Assembly: GCF_002105195.1 (NCBI RefSeq)
Contig: NZ_MUHU01000002.1
Location: 62,001 to 126,000, forward strand
Direction: 5' to 3'
Origin: Derxia lacustris
GTDB lineage: Bacteria > Pseudomonadota > Gammaproteobacteria > Burkholderiales > Burkholderiaceae_E
DNA: 64,000 nt
Position 1 is the first letter of the stretch. Every line of letters begins with the position of its first letter. This document shows positions 38,496-48,131 of this stretch, piece after piece. The notes beneath the pieces are model-generated. The model had not been told where the DNA came from and searched no databases. It worked only from the letters and a program-made list of their open reading frames with translations. Both the position numbers and the translations under genes were made by a program.

Positions 38496-39584
38496 TCAGG
38501 AATGCAGATCGCCCGAGCGCGAGATGCCGCCGGCCGGGTCGGGCGGCAGTGCCGGCTCGGCGGCGGCGCTGCCGGCCTTGCGGCGCAGCCGGGCCAGGGC
38601 GTCGTCGCAGGCCAGCGCTGCGCCGATAGCGGCCGGGCTGGCGCGGCGGGCGGCCTCGGCGCGCGCCGCCGCGCGCTCGCTGCGCCGGCGCAGTCGCTCG
38701 CTCAGGCGCCAGTCGCGCAGCAGCGCGGACGGCAGCACGCGGCGCTCCGCGCGCGCAAACGCGCCGTCGCGCCACAGGCCGAGCGCGCCGCGCCACAGGT
38801 GGCCGGCGCGGGCCAGTTCGACCAGGCCGGCGGCGGTTTCGCGCAAGGCCAGATGCAGCGGCAGTCGCAGCCAGGCCAGCCAGACGCGGTCGCGCGCCTG
38901 CTGCCAGCGCGCGGCGGCCGGCGCGGCCGGTGCCCGGCGCGTCACGATCAGCTCGGGGCAGTACAGCAGCAGCCAGCGCGCCGCGGCGCAGTCGAGCGCG
39001 AACAGGGTTTGCGCGCCGGCGCCGGTCAGCTCGCGCCGATAGCCGCCCATGGCCACGAACAGATCGCGCCGCATCACGCAGGCGCCGGCCACCAGACCGA
39101 GCACCGGGCGGCCCGGCAGACCGTCGGCCGCGAGCGGGCTGGCGGCCATCAGGCTGCTGACCGGATCCTCGATGCCCGAGGCATTGCCCAGTCGCAGCCG
39201 CGCGCACAGCACGCCCACGGCCGGAAAGGCCTCGAACAGCATGGCCGCGCGCGCGAGTGCGCCGGGCTGCCATTCGCAGTCGTCGTCGCAGAAGGCGATG
39301 TAGGCAGTGCGGGCGCGCTCGGCGCCCAGATTGCGGCCGGCCGCGCCCAGATTGCAGGGGCTGCGCACCACCTCCACGCGCGGAAAGCGCGCCTGCACCG
39401 CCTCGACCGTGCCGTCGCTGGAAGCGTTGTCGACCAGCAGCACCGGCGGCGCTTCGGGCAGATCGAGCAGCCGCGCCAGCGTGACCAGCACCTGATCGCG
39501 CCGGTTGTGCGTGAGCACGATGACGGTCGTGCGGGCCGCGCCGGCACGGCCGCGGCCCGCAGGCGATTCGGTGGACTGGTTCAT
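38496..39584 (-). CDS. Glycosyltransferase family 2 protein
   Basis: A 362-residue GT-A enzyme. The nucleotide-binding start (TTVIVLTHNRRDQVLVTLARLL), VLLVDNASSDGT, and CNLGAAGRNLGAERARTAYIAFCDDDCEW with its DDD metal motif are visible. AGACVMRRDLFVAMGGYRR follows. The C-terminal third is very rich in Arg and Ala. Acceptor and sugar are unknown. The ATG at 39584 (MNQSTES) is chosen over one at 39626. It stands alone next to leuA. Confidence 0.88.
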   Translation of the reverse strand: MNQSTESPAGRGRAGAARTTVIVLTHNRRDQVLVTLARLLDLPEAPPVLLVDNASSDGTVEAVQARFPRVEVVRSPCNLGAAGRNLGAERARTAYIAFCDDDCEWQPGALARAAMLFEAFPAVGVLCARLRLGNASGIEDPVSSLMAASPLAADGLPGRPVLGLVAGACVMRRDLFVAMGGYRRELTGAGAQTLFALDCAAARWLLLYCPELIVTRRAPAAPAAARWQQARDRVWLAWLRLPLHLALRETAAGLVELARAGHLWRGALGLWRDGAFARAERRVLPSALLRDWRLSERLRRRSERAAARAEAARRASPAAIGAALACDDALARLRRKAGSAAAEPALPPDPAGGISRSGDLHS

Positions 39585-39705
39585 GGCAGGCGATCGGGAA
39601 CCCGGATCGCCTTGGTATCGCAACAAGCCGGCCCGCCGGCGGCCGGCACCGCCCGGCGCTGACCGGCGGCGGGCGCCGCGCAGCCTGCGGCGCCCGCGAC
39701 CCGCG

Positions 39706-41262
39706 TCAGATGTTGTCTTCCTCGGCGGTCTGCGGATTCAGCTTGGTCTTGTCGTGCAGCTTGTTGAGTGCCGACAGATAGGCCTTGGCGCTGGCCGCGA
39801 CGATGTCCGGATCGGTGCCCACGCCATTGACGATGCGGCCGGCCTTGGTGAGGCGCACGGTCACTTCGCCCTGGGCCTCGGTGCCGCCCGAGATCGCGTT
39901 GACCGAGTACAGCACCATCTCGGCGCCCGAGCCCACTTCGGCCTCGATGGCGCGAATCGACGCATCGACCGGACCGTTGCCGGCGGCCTCGCTGTTCACT
40001 TCCGCGCCGCCGACGGTGAAGCGCACCCGCGCGCTCGGCCGCTTGCCGGTCTCGCTGTACTGCGACATCGACACGAACTTGTAGAACTCCTGCTCCACGC
40101 CGTCCACGCCGTCGGCCGAGAACAGCGCCTGGATGTCCTCGTCGTAGATCTCGCTCTTGCGGTCGGCCAGATCCTTGAAGCGCGTGAAGGCGGCGTTCAG
40201 GTCGGTGTCGCTCTCCACCGGAATGCCCAGCTCCTGCACCCGCTGCTTGAACGCGTTGCGGCCCGACAGCTTGCCCAGCACGATCTTGTTGGCGGCCCAG
40301 CCCACGTCCTCGGCACGCATGATTTCGTAGGTATCGCGCGCCTTGAGCACGCCGTCCTGATGAATGCCCGAGGCATGCGCGAAGGCGTTGGCGCCGACCA
40401 CCGCCTTGTTCGGCTGCACCACGAAACCGGTGATGCCCGACACCAGCTTGGACGCCGGCACGATCTGGCTCGCGTCGATGCCCAGCTCCAGATCGAAGTA
40501 GTCGCGCCGCGTGCGCACCGCCATCACGATCTCTTCGAGCGCGGTATTGCCGGCACGCTCGCCCAGGCCGTTGATGGTGCATTCCACCTGCCGCGCGCCG
40601 CCGATCTTGACGCCGGCCAGCGAGTTGGCGACCGCCATGCCCAGGTCGTTGTGGCAATGCACCGACCAGATCGCCTTGTCCGAGTTGGGCACGCGCTCGC
40701 GCAGCATGTGGATGAACTCGCCGTACAGCGCCGGCACGCCGTAGCCGACCGTGTCCGGGATGTTGAGCGTGGTCGCGCCGGCCTTGATGACGGCTTCGAG
40801 CACGCGGCACAGAAAGTCGGGGTCCGAGCGGTAGCCGTCCTCGGGCGAGAACTCGACATCGTCGATGCTGTTGCGCGCGAAGCTCACCGCGCGCACCGCC
40901 TGGTCGAGCACCTGCTCGGGCGTCATGCGCAGCTTCTTCTCCATGTGCAGCGCCGACGTGGCGATGAAGGTGTGCACGCGGCGGCGCGGCGCCGGCGCGA
41001 CGGCTTCGAGCGCGCGGGCGATGTCGCGGTCGTTGGCGCGCGCCAGCGAGCAGACGGTCGATTCCTTGATGGTCTGGGCGATCGCGCGGATCGCCTCGAA
41101 ATCGCCGTTGGAGCTGGCGGCGAAGCCGGCCTCGATCACATCGACCTTGAGGCGCTCCAGCTGGCGCGCGATGCGCAGCTTTTCTTCGCGCGTCATGGAG
41201 GCGCCGGGGCTTTGCTCGCCATCGCGCAAGGTGGTGTCGAAAATGATCAGCTTGTCGGCCAT
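39706..41262 (-). CDS. leuA: 2-isopropylmalate synthase
   Basis: A 518-residue enzyme that condenses acetyl-CoA with 2-oxoisovalerate, the first committed step of leucine synthesis. The catalytic barrel begins with [19 protein letters not shown], and [16 protein letters not shown] provides metal ligands. The C-terminal regulatory domain (leucine binding) runs from about 390. The ATG at 41262 matches the family; the frame continues to 41442 through the leader region. A leader peptide and candidate promoter lie upstream (41458-41594). Confidence 0.96.
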   Translation of the reverse strand: MADKLIIFDTTLRDGEQSPGASMTREEKLRIARQLERLKVDVIEAGFAASSNGDFEAIRAIAQTIKESTVCSLARANDRDIARALEAVAPAPRRRVHTFIATSALHMEKKLRMTPEQVLDQAVRAVSFARNSIDDVEFSPEDGYRSDPDFLCRVLEAVIKAGATTLNIPDTVGYGVPALYGEFIHMLRERVPNSDKAIWSVHCHNDLGMAVANSLAGVKIGGARQVECTINGLGERAGNTALEEIVMAVRTRRDYFDLELGIDASQIVPASKLVSGITGFVVQPNKAVVGANAFAHASGIHQDGVLKARDTYEIMRAEDVGWAANKIVLGKLSGRNAFKQRVQELGIPVESDTDLNAAFTRFKDLADRKSEIYDEDIQALFSADGVDGVEQEFYKFVSMSQYSETGKRPSARVRFTVGGAEVNSEAAGNGPVDASIRAIEAEVGSGAEMVLYSVNAISGGTEAQGEVTVRLTKAGRIVNGVGTDPDIVAASAKAYLSALNKLHDKTKLNPQTAEEDNI

Positions 41263-41457
41263 CGTGGGCTCCCTGGGGGTGGATCGCTTCGCGGGCGCGC
41301 AGGTCTCGGGAAATGCGGTCGTCCGGCGCGAAACGTATTTGGTGTGCGGGGGGGGATTGTGCTCGGGCGGCGGGTTGCGTTCGGCAGTCAGGCGATGGTT
41401 TGCCCCGCCTTCACCAGCCGGGAAGGCGCGTGGTACTGCCAAATTGTGGGGGTGGGG
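41263..41457 (-). promoter_or_regulatory. leuA mRNA leader with hairpin
   Basis: The 195 bp between the leader peptide stop and leuA. CGCCTTC and GAAGGCG (41406-41428) form a stem with a nine-base loop, nested within GGCAGT...ACTGCC. No U-run follows, so a simple intrinsic terminator is not seen. A G8 run lies near 41348-41355. Confidence 0.45.
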
Positions 41458-41556
41458 TTATCTGCGCGCGGGGCGCAGAAGCAGCAGAAGGCCGAGCGCC
41501 AGCGCATCGCGGGGAGCGATGGCTTCGATCGAGAGGATGGCGGCGCGGGCTTGCAT
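41458..41556 (-). CDS. leuA leader peptide (leucine-rich, probable attenuator)
   Basis: A 32-residue reading frame (starts MQARAAILSIEAIAP) that ends ALALGLLLLLRPARR, then TAA. Five consecutive leucine codons (CTT CTG CTG CTT CTG) plus two just before (CTG, CTC) make it a leucine sensor of the kind used in leu operon attenuation in Gammaproteobacteria. No ribosome binding site is present, but the proposed transcription start lies about 3 nt before its ATG, which suits leaderless translation. An in-frame ATG at 41577 would lie upstream of that start. Direct evidence is limited to sequence. Confidence 0.7.
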   Translation of the reverse strand: MQARAAILSIEAIAPRDALALGLLLLLRPARR

Positions 41557-41565
41557 GGTCGGGCG

Positions 41566-41594
41566 ACTGTAGCCCATGAAACCGGGCCCGGCAA
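41566..41594 (-). promoter_or_regulatory. Candidate promoter for leader peptide and leuA
   Basis: TTGCCG (41589-41594) and TACAGT (41566-41571) on the minus strand, with a 17-base spacer. Each matches its consensus at four of six positions. The predicted start falls immediately before the leader ATG at 41556. Confidence 0.55.
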
Positions 41595-41626
41595 GCCGCA
41601 AGAGGCATGGCGAATACCGCTTCATT

Positions 41627-41657
41627 GCAACGCTGCCGAGTGCGGCGGCAGCGTTGC
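41627..41657 (-). terminator. Perfect 12-base inverted repeat after pssA
   Basis: GCAACGCTGCCG and its exact inverted copy flank seven bases, 10 bp after the pssA stop. No U-run follows on the minus strand. It may separate the pssA transcript from leuA. Confidence 0.5.
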
Positions 41658-41667
41658 GGCGGACGGC

Positions 41668-42555
41668 TCAGCGGCCGGCCGCATCCTCGGCATCCTTGGC
41701 GCTGCCGCTGCCGGACTCGCTTTCGGGCTCGGTCGAGATCAGCGGCCCGGCGCGGCCGCGCAGCATGCGGCGCGCAAACAGCACGAAGCCCGACAGCCCG
41801 TACAGGCAGAACATGCCGAACAGCACCGTCGGCGGGTCATAGGCCACCAACCCGAAGAACAGCACCACCGCGAACACTGCGATGAAGGGCACGCTCTTCT
41901 TGAAGTTGACGTCCTTGAAGCTGTAGAACGGCGCGTTCGACACCATCGACAGGCCGGCGTAGATGGCGATGCCCCAGGCCGGCCAGCGCAGCGTGTCGCC
42001 GTCGACGCCGTAGTCGTTCATCACCCACACGAAGCCGGCCACCAGCGCCGCCGCCGCCGGCGACGGCAGACCCTGGAAGAAGCGCTTGTCGACCACCGCG
42101 ATGTTGGTGTTGAAGCGCGCCAGCCGCAGTGCCGCGCCGGCCACGTAGATGAAGGCCGCGATCCAGCCGAGCTTGCCGAGCCCCTTCAGGCTCCATTCAT
42201 AGGCCACCAGCGCCGGCGCGACGCCGAAGCTGACCATGTCGGACAGCGAGTCGTATTCGGCGCCGAATGCGCTCTGCGTGTTGGTCCAGCGCGCGACGCG
42301 GCCGTCCATCGAATCGAGCACCATCGCCACGAAGATGGCGATGGCGGCCTGGTCGAAGCGCTGGTTCATCGCCTGGACGATGGCGTAGAAGCCGCAGAAC
42401 AGCGCCGCCGTGGTGAACAGGTTGGGCAGCAGATAGATGCCGCGCCGCCGGGGCCGCTCGACCGCCTCGGGTGCGGCGGCGGGCGCGGCCGACGGCGGTT
42501 CGCGGCGCGCGCTGCGGCCGGTGGGCAGGCGGAGCTTGTTCTTGCGCAGCGCCAT
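41668..42555 (-). CDS. pssA: CDP-diacylglycerol-serine O-phosphatidyltransferase
   Basis: A 295-residue inner-membrane enzyme that makes phosphatidylserine from CDP-diacylglycerol and serine. The CDP-alcohol phosphotransferase motif is complete: D81, DG at 84-85, AR at 88-89, G98, D102 and D106 (DSMDGRVARW...AEYDSLSD). About eight hydrophobic segments follow. The N terminus is a charged Ala/Pro/Arg stretch and the C terminus is Glu/Ser-rich. It starts 3 bp after psd, its functional partner. Confidence 0.95.
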   Translation of the reverse strand: MALRKNKLRLPTGRSARREPPSAAPAAAPEAVERPRRRGIYLLPNLFTTAALFCGFYAIVQAMNQRFDQAAIAIFVAMVLDSMDGRVARWTNTQSAFGAEYDSLSDMVSFGVAPALVAYEWSLKGLGKLGWIAAFIYVAGAALRLARFNTNIAVVDKRFFQGLPSPAAAALVAGFVWVMNDYGVDGDTLRWPAWGIAIYAGLSMVSNAPFYSFKDVNFKKSVPFIAVFAVVLFFGLVAYDPPTVLFGMFCLYGLSGFVLFARRMLRGRAGPLISTEPESESGSGSAKDAEDAAGR

Positions 42556-42558
42556 GGC

Positions 42559-43197
42559 TCAGAACCGCGCGAGGATGGTGGTGGTGGCGCTGACCTTCTC
42601 GCCGATGGTCACGGCCGGCCGCGCATCGGTGGGCAGATACACATCCACCCGCGAGCCGAAGCGGATGAAGCCGTAGCGCTGGCCACGCGCCAGCGTGTCG
42701 CCGACGTTCACGTAGCAGAGGATGCGGCGCGCGATCAGCCCGGCCACCTGCACGAAGGTCACGGTCTTGCCGTCGGCGGTGTCGACCACCACGGCATTGC
42801 GCTCGTTTTCGAGCGAGGCCTTGTCGAGATCGGCGTTGACGAACTTGCCCGGGAAGTAGCGGATGGCGCGGATCTGGCCATCGACCGGGGCGCGGTTGCT
42901 GTGCACGTTGAACACGTTCATGAACACGCTGATCTTGATGGCGTCGCGGTCGGCATAGGTGTCGCGCACCTTTTCGACCGCCACGATGCGGCCGTCGGCC
43001 GGCGACAGCACCACGCCGGGCTCGGCGGTGATGGGCCGGGGCGGATCGCGGAAGAACTGGAGCACAAAGAGGAAGACGATCCAGATCGGCAGCGCGATCC
43101 AGAAGCCCGCCAGCAGTTGCACGACGAGCGCCGCGGCGAAGGTTCCGCCGAGGTAAGGCCAGCCCTCGCGGGCGATGATCGGATGGGGATAGTTCAT
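42559..43197 (-). CDS. psd: Phosphatidylserine decarboxylase, short type
   Basis: A 212-residue proenzyme that decarboxylates phosphatidylserine to phosphatidylethanolamine. Self-cleavage would occur at the Gly181-Ser182 bond in [11 protein letters not shown], making the pyruvoyl group on the alpha chain. [16 protein letters not shown] is the family motif. One or two membrane helices are at residues 18-48. It follows the histidine kinase gene by 30 bp. Confidence 0.94.
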   Translation of the reverse strand: MNYPHPIIAREGWPYLGGTFAAALVVQLLAGFWIALPIWIVFLFVLQFFRDPPRPITAEPGVVLSPADGRIVAVEKVRDTYADRDAIKISVFMNVFNVHSNRAPVDGQIRAIRYFPGKFVNADLDKASLENERNAVVVDTADGKTVTFVQVAGLIARRILCYVNVGDTLARGQRYGFIRFGSRVDVYLPTDARPAVTIGEKVSATTTILARF

Positions 43198-43227
43198 GCG
43201 TGGGGAGATGGGTGACGCGAGACGCCC

Positions 43228-44640
43228 TCAGGCCGGCTGCGCGGGAACCGGCAAGTGTAGCGAAGCGCGCAATCCGCGCCGCCCGCCGGCATGTTCGAGC
43301 GCGAGCCGCCCGCCGTGGGTCTGCATCACCTCGCTGACCAGCGCGAGGCCGAGGCCGGTGCCGGGCGTGTCCTTGCGGTCGCCGCGATAGAAGCGCTCGG
43401 CGAGCCGGCCGAGCTCGCTGTCGGGCACGCCGGGGCCGTCGTCCTCCACGGCCACCACGGCGCCGTCGGCATCGCGGCCGACGCGCACCAGCACCCGGCG
43501 GCCACGTCCCTGGCCGCAATACTTGATGGCGTTGTCGATGAGGTTGGACAGCGCCTCGCTGAGCAGATGGCGGTCGGCATCGACCGACAGCACCTCCAGG
43601 TCGGCCTCGAATTCGAGGTCGAGCCGGGCGCGCATCGCGGCCGGCACCCATTCGGCGCCGATCTCGCGCGCCAGCGCCACCAGATCGATGCGCTCGCGCG
43701 GCATCGGATCGTGGGCCTGCTCGGCGCGCGCCAGTGCCAGCAGCTGCTCGGCGACGCGGATGGTGCGTTCGACCGTGGCGGCGAGCCGCGCGAACACCGC
43801 CTGCGCGGCGGCATCGGGGAATTCCTGGCGCGCATCCTCGATTTGCAGCCGCAGCGCGGTCATCGGCGTGCGCAGCTGATGCGCGGCATCGGCGGTGAAC
43901 TTGCGCTGGCGCCGCAGCACCTCGTCGAGCCGCGAGACGAGCCCGTTGACCGCGCCGACCAGCGCCGCCACCTCGCGCGGCATGGGTTCGCGCGGCAGGC
44001 GTACCGGCGCCAGCGCCTGGGTCTGCAACTGCGCCTCGACCAGCGCCAGCGGCCGCACCACATGCGCGAGTCCGCCGGTCACCACCGCGACCGCGATCGC
44101 CAGCAAGGCAAGCTGCGGCACGACGAATACCGCCGCCAGCTCCTCCAGCGTGGACAGGCGCCGGCGCGTGGTGCGCGCGATGCGCACCGTGACCAGCCCG
44201 CCGTCGCGCATGCGCGGCACGCCGATCTCGACCGCGCGCATGCGGCCGTCGGGCGTGTCGAGGTCGTAGATGAGGCCGCGCCGGAAATGCGCGGCATTGG
44301 CCGGCGCCGGCGCGATGGTGTCGGGCCCATAGTCGACGCTGCCGATGCGCACCGAGTAGACGATGCTGTCGACCTCGTCATAGGTCACCTCGGCAAAGCG
44401 CTCGACCTGGGTGCCCAGGTCCTGCTCCTGCGCGCCGGCCATCACCGAGGCCACCGAGGCCGCATCGTCGTAAAGCTCGCGGTCGTAGACGGCGTTGACG
44501 TAGCGCGCGGCGAGCCAGAGCGATACCGCCACGCTGAACAGCAGCAGGCCGATGAGCGGCGCGATCAGCCGCCGCATCAGCACCCGGCGCAGCGCCGGGC
44601 CGGCCGGCGGATCGAGCGCCGGCTCGGCGGCCGGCGTCAT
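43228..44640 (-). CDS. Sensor histidine kinase (TctE/QseC type)
   Basis: A 470-residue membrane kinase. Helices near residues 25-47 and 172-194 enclose a periplasmic sensor domain of about 125 residues. A HAMP-like segment leads to the phospho-acceptor H254 in FTADAAHQLRTPMTALRLQIED. The ATP-binding motifs are NLIDNAIKY, VEDDGPGVPD and GTGLGLALVSEV. It overlaps the response regulator gene by 4 bp. The signal is unknown. Confidence 0.93.
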   Translation of the reverse strand: MTPAAEPALDPPAGPALRRVLMRRLIAPLIGLLLFSVAVSLWLAARYVNAVYDRELYDDAASVASVMAGAQEQDLGTQVERFAEVTYDEVDSIVYSVRIGSVDYGPDTIAPAPANAAHFRRGLIYDLDTPDGRMRAVEIGVPRMRDGGLVTVRIARTTRRRLSTLEELAAVFVVPQLALLAIAVAVVTGGLAHVVRPLALVEAQLQTQALAPVRLPREPMPREVAALVGAVNGLVSRLDEVLRRQRKFTADAAHQLRTPMTALRLQIEDARQEFPDAAAQAVFARLAATVERTIRVAEQLLALARAEQAHDPMPRERIDLVALAREIGAEWVPAAMRARLDLEFEADLEVLSVDADRHLLSEALSNLIDNAIKYCGQGRGRRVLVRVGRDADGAVVAVEDDGPGVPDSELGRLAERFYRGDRKDTPGTGLGLALVSEVMQTHGGRLALEHAGGRRGLRASLHLPVPAQPA

Positions 44641-45323
44641 GCGGCGGCGTCGCTCTCGACCGGCACCAGCATGTAGCCGAAGCCGCGCGCGGTGCGGATC
44701 TCGGCGCCGGCGCGGTCGAGCTTGCGCCGCACCCGATGCACATAGAGCTCGATGGCCGATTCGGCCAGCGCGTCATCCCAGTTGCACAGGTGCTCCTCGA
44801 TCTGCGCCTTCGACACGACGGTGCCGGCCCGCATCATCAGCACTTCGAGCAGGCCGTATTCGCGCGGGCTCAGCTCCAGCGCGGCGCCGTCGCATTCCAC
44901 CGTCTTGCGCTCGGACATGAGCCGCAGCCGCCCCACCTGCACCGGGCCGGCGGTATTGGCCACGGCGCGCCGCAGCACGGCGCGGATGCGCGCCTGCAAT
45001 TCGCTCAGCTCGAAGGGCTTGACCAGGTAGTCGTCGGCGCCCAGGTCGAGCGTATCGACGCGTTCGCCCACGCCGTCGCGCGCGGTGATGACGATGACCG
45101 GCGTCTTGCTGCCGCGCGCGCGCAAGGCCCGCAGCACTTCGGTGCCCGACTTGCCGCCGGGCAGGCCGAGGTCGAGCAGCACCAGATCGAACTCGGCGCC
45201 GGCCAGCGCGTGTTCGGCCTCGGCGCCGTTGCGGGCAATGTCGACCGCATGGCCGGCGCGACCGAGCGCCGAACGCAGCGAGTCGCCGATCTGGGTGTCG
45301 TCTTCGACGATCAGGAGTCGCAT
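44637..45323 (-). CDS. OmpR/PhoB-family response regulator
   Basis: A 228-residue transcription regulator. The receiver domain has the acidic pocket ED near residues 7-9, phospho-acceptor D51 in LVLLDLGLPG and the lysine in DYLVKPFELSEL. The C-terminal winged helix includes LSPREYGLLEVLMMRAGTVVSKAQIEEHLCNWDDALAESAIELYVHRVRRKLD, typical of the TctD/QseB group. It partners the adjacent kinase. Neighbouring SIMPL and lipoprotein genes may be its targets (inference). Confidence 0.94.
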   Translation of the reverse strand: MRLLIVEDDTQIGDSLRSALGRAGHAVDIARNGAEAEHALAGAEFDLVLLDLGLPGGKSGTEVLRALRARGSKTPVIVITARDGVGERVDTLDLGADDYLVKPFELSELQARIRAVLRRAVANTAGPVQVGRLRLMSERKTVECDGAALELSPREYGLLEVLMMRAGTVVSKAQIEEHLCNWDDALAESAIELYVHRVRRKLDRAGAEIRTARGFGYMLVPVESDAAA

Positions 45324-45335
45324 GGAATTTCTCCC

Positions 45336-46103
45336 TCAGGGCTGGATGCGCACGCGCGCGAGAAAGGACAGGCTGCGGGTCGAATCGCCAGCCTCGAAGG
45401 ACGGCGCGTCGGCCGCCTCGGGCACCGCGCCGCGCGCCGCCATCGCAAAGGCACGCGGCGCGGGTGCCGCGTCGCCGCCATCGAAATCGAGCTGCTCGAT
45501 CAGCGCCAGCTCGGGCTTGCGGCCGAGTGCGCGCGCCACGTTGGCGATGCGCGCGCGCAGGTCGGCGAAGGCCTGATCGAACAGCTGGGCCTCGGCCTTC
45601 AGCCGCGCCTCGCGCGACAGGCCGAAGCTCACGCTCTGCACCGCCACCTGCGCCTGGGCGCGCTGCACCGTCGCTTCGAGCGACTTGAGGTTGCGCGTGA
45701 CCAGACTCAGATCCTGGCGCGCGGTCCAGCCGTTGGGCTGGCCGTTCTTGTTGTAGCTCGGGCTCATCGAATAGCCGGCCGAGCGCAGTTCGGCCGACGG
45801 GTCGGCGGCCTTGAGCGCGGCGGTCGCCTCGCGCATGCGGCGGTTGACGGACGCCGCCACCTGGGCGCGGTCGGCGCCCTGCTCCTGGGCGTAGAAGGCG
45901 ACGCGCGCCTCGTCGTTGTCGAACTGGGCTTCGGCCTGGGCGCGCAGCAGCGCGACGGTGCCGGCCGCGGCCGTGCTGCCGTCGGCGGCGCGCGGCGCAT
46001 CGGCAGCCTGGGCGCCGGCGACCAGCGCCGCGCCGAGGCACAGCGCGGTCAGCGACCGGCGCGCGGCGCGCCAGCGGCGCGGATCGAGGACGGGCGGCTT
46101 CAT
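45336..46103 (-). CDS. SIMPL domain (DUF541) periplasmic protein
   Basis: A 255-residue exported protein. A signal peptide covers about residues 1-34 (ALCLGAALVAGAQAA). The text NDEARVAFYAQEQGADRAQVAASVNRRMREATAALKAADPSAELRSAGYSMSP, and later VSFGLSREAR and VARALGRKPE, is typical of the SIMPL/DUF541 family, which is linked to the cell envelope and stress. Exact role is unknown. It starts by overlapping the lipoprotein gene by 4 bp and ends 12 bp before the response regulator. Confidence 0.88.
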   Translation of the reverse strand: MKPPVLDPRRWRAARRSLTALCLGAALVAGAQAADAPRAADGSTAAAGTVALLRAQAEAQFDNDEARVAFYAQEQGADRAQVAASVNRRMREATAALKAADPSAELRSAGYSMSPSYNKNGQPNGWTARQDLSLVTRNLKSLEATVQRAQAQVAVQSVSFGLSREARLKAEAQLFDQAFADLRARIANVARALGRKPELALIEQLDFDGGDAAPAPRAFAMAARGAVPEAADAPSFEAGDSTRSLSFLARVRIQP

Positions 46104-46336
46104 CGCGAGGCCTCGTCGATCTGGCGCCGGGTGTCGTCGCCGTGCTGCATCTGCGTCGCCTCGACGCCCTTGGCCGCGTCGAGCGGACGGTGCAGCGCAT
46201 CGGCGGCCGCGCGACCGAGCTCGCTTTGCGGCTGCGGCGCGGCGGTGGCCGGCGCCGGCGGCTCATGCCGCGAGCAGGCCGTCAGTGCCAGCGCCACCAC
46301 GGCGAGGCCAAGGACGGACGAAATCGGGAAATTCAT
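46100..46336 (-). CDS. Small lipoprotein, hypothetical
   Basis: A 78-residue protein with a lipoprotein signal: VLGLAVVALALTAC, cleavage before Cys21. The mature part is about 58 residues, rich in Ala, Pro and Gln, without a recognised domain. It overlaps the SIMPL gene by 4 bp, so the two probably act together in the envelope. A terminator separates it from ilvC upstream. Confidence 0.78.
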   Translation of the reverse strand: MNFPISSVLGLAVVALALTACSRHEPPAPATAAPQPQSELGRAAADALHRPLDAAKGVEATQMQHGDDTRRQIDEASR

Positions 46337-46354
46337 GGGCAGCAGCCCCCCAAA

Positions 46355-46390
46355 GAAAAAGGCCGACCCAGTCTAGAACGGGTCGGCCTT
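46355..46390 (-). terminator. Rho-independent terminator of the ilv operon
   Basis: AAGGCCGACCC and GGGTCGGCCTT form an 11-base stem, followed by TTTTTC on the minus strand. It lies 84 bp after the ilvC stop. Confidence 0.88.
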
Positions 46391-46474
46391 CGCGAGGCTG
46401 AAGCGCGGTGACGAGGCGTGTGCCGTCCGTCGCCGCGCCCGTCCGGATTGCCGGACGGCGCTCGATTCACGCGA

Positions 46475-48026
<1,552 letters not shown>

Positions 48027-48131
48027 GTTGTCCTCGGAATAGTTGTCGTGCGCCGCCCTCGTGGAGCGGCGCCCTGGTGGCCCGGCCGGACGGCAATCCG
48101 GGCGGGCCTGAGGTTCAGTCGCGATCGGTGA

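Noticed and set aside
41263..41457. Riboswitch or T-box in the leuA leader
   Set aside because: No conserved T-box sequence or known riboswitch core is visible. A leucine-rich leader peptide explains the region better.
39505..43215. 1236-codon open frame on the plus strand across leuA, pssA and psd
   Set aside because: It is antisense to three recognisable enzymes and reads as low-complexity His/Arg/Gly text.
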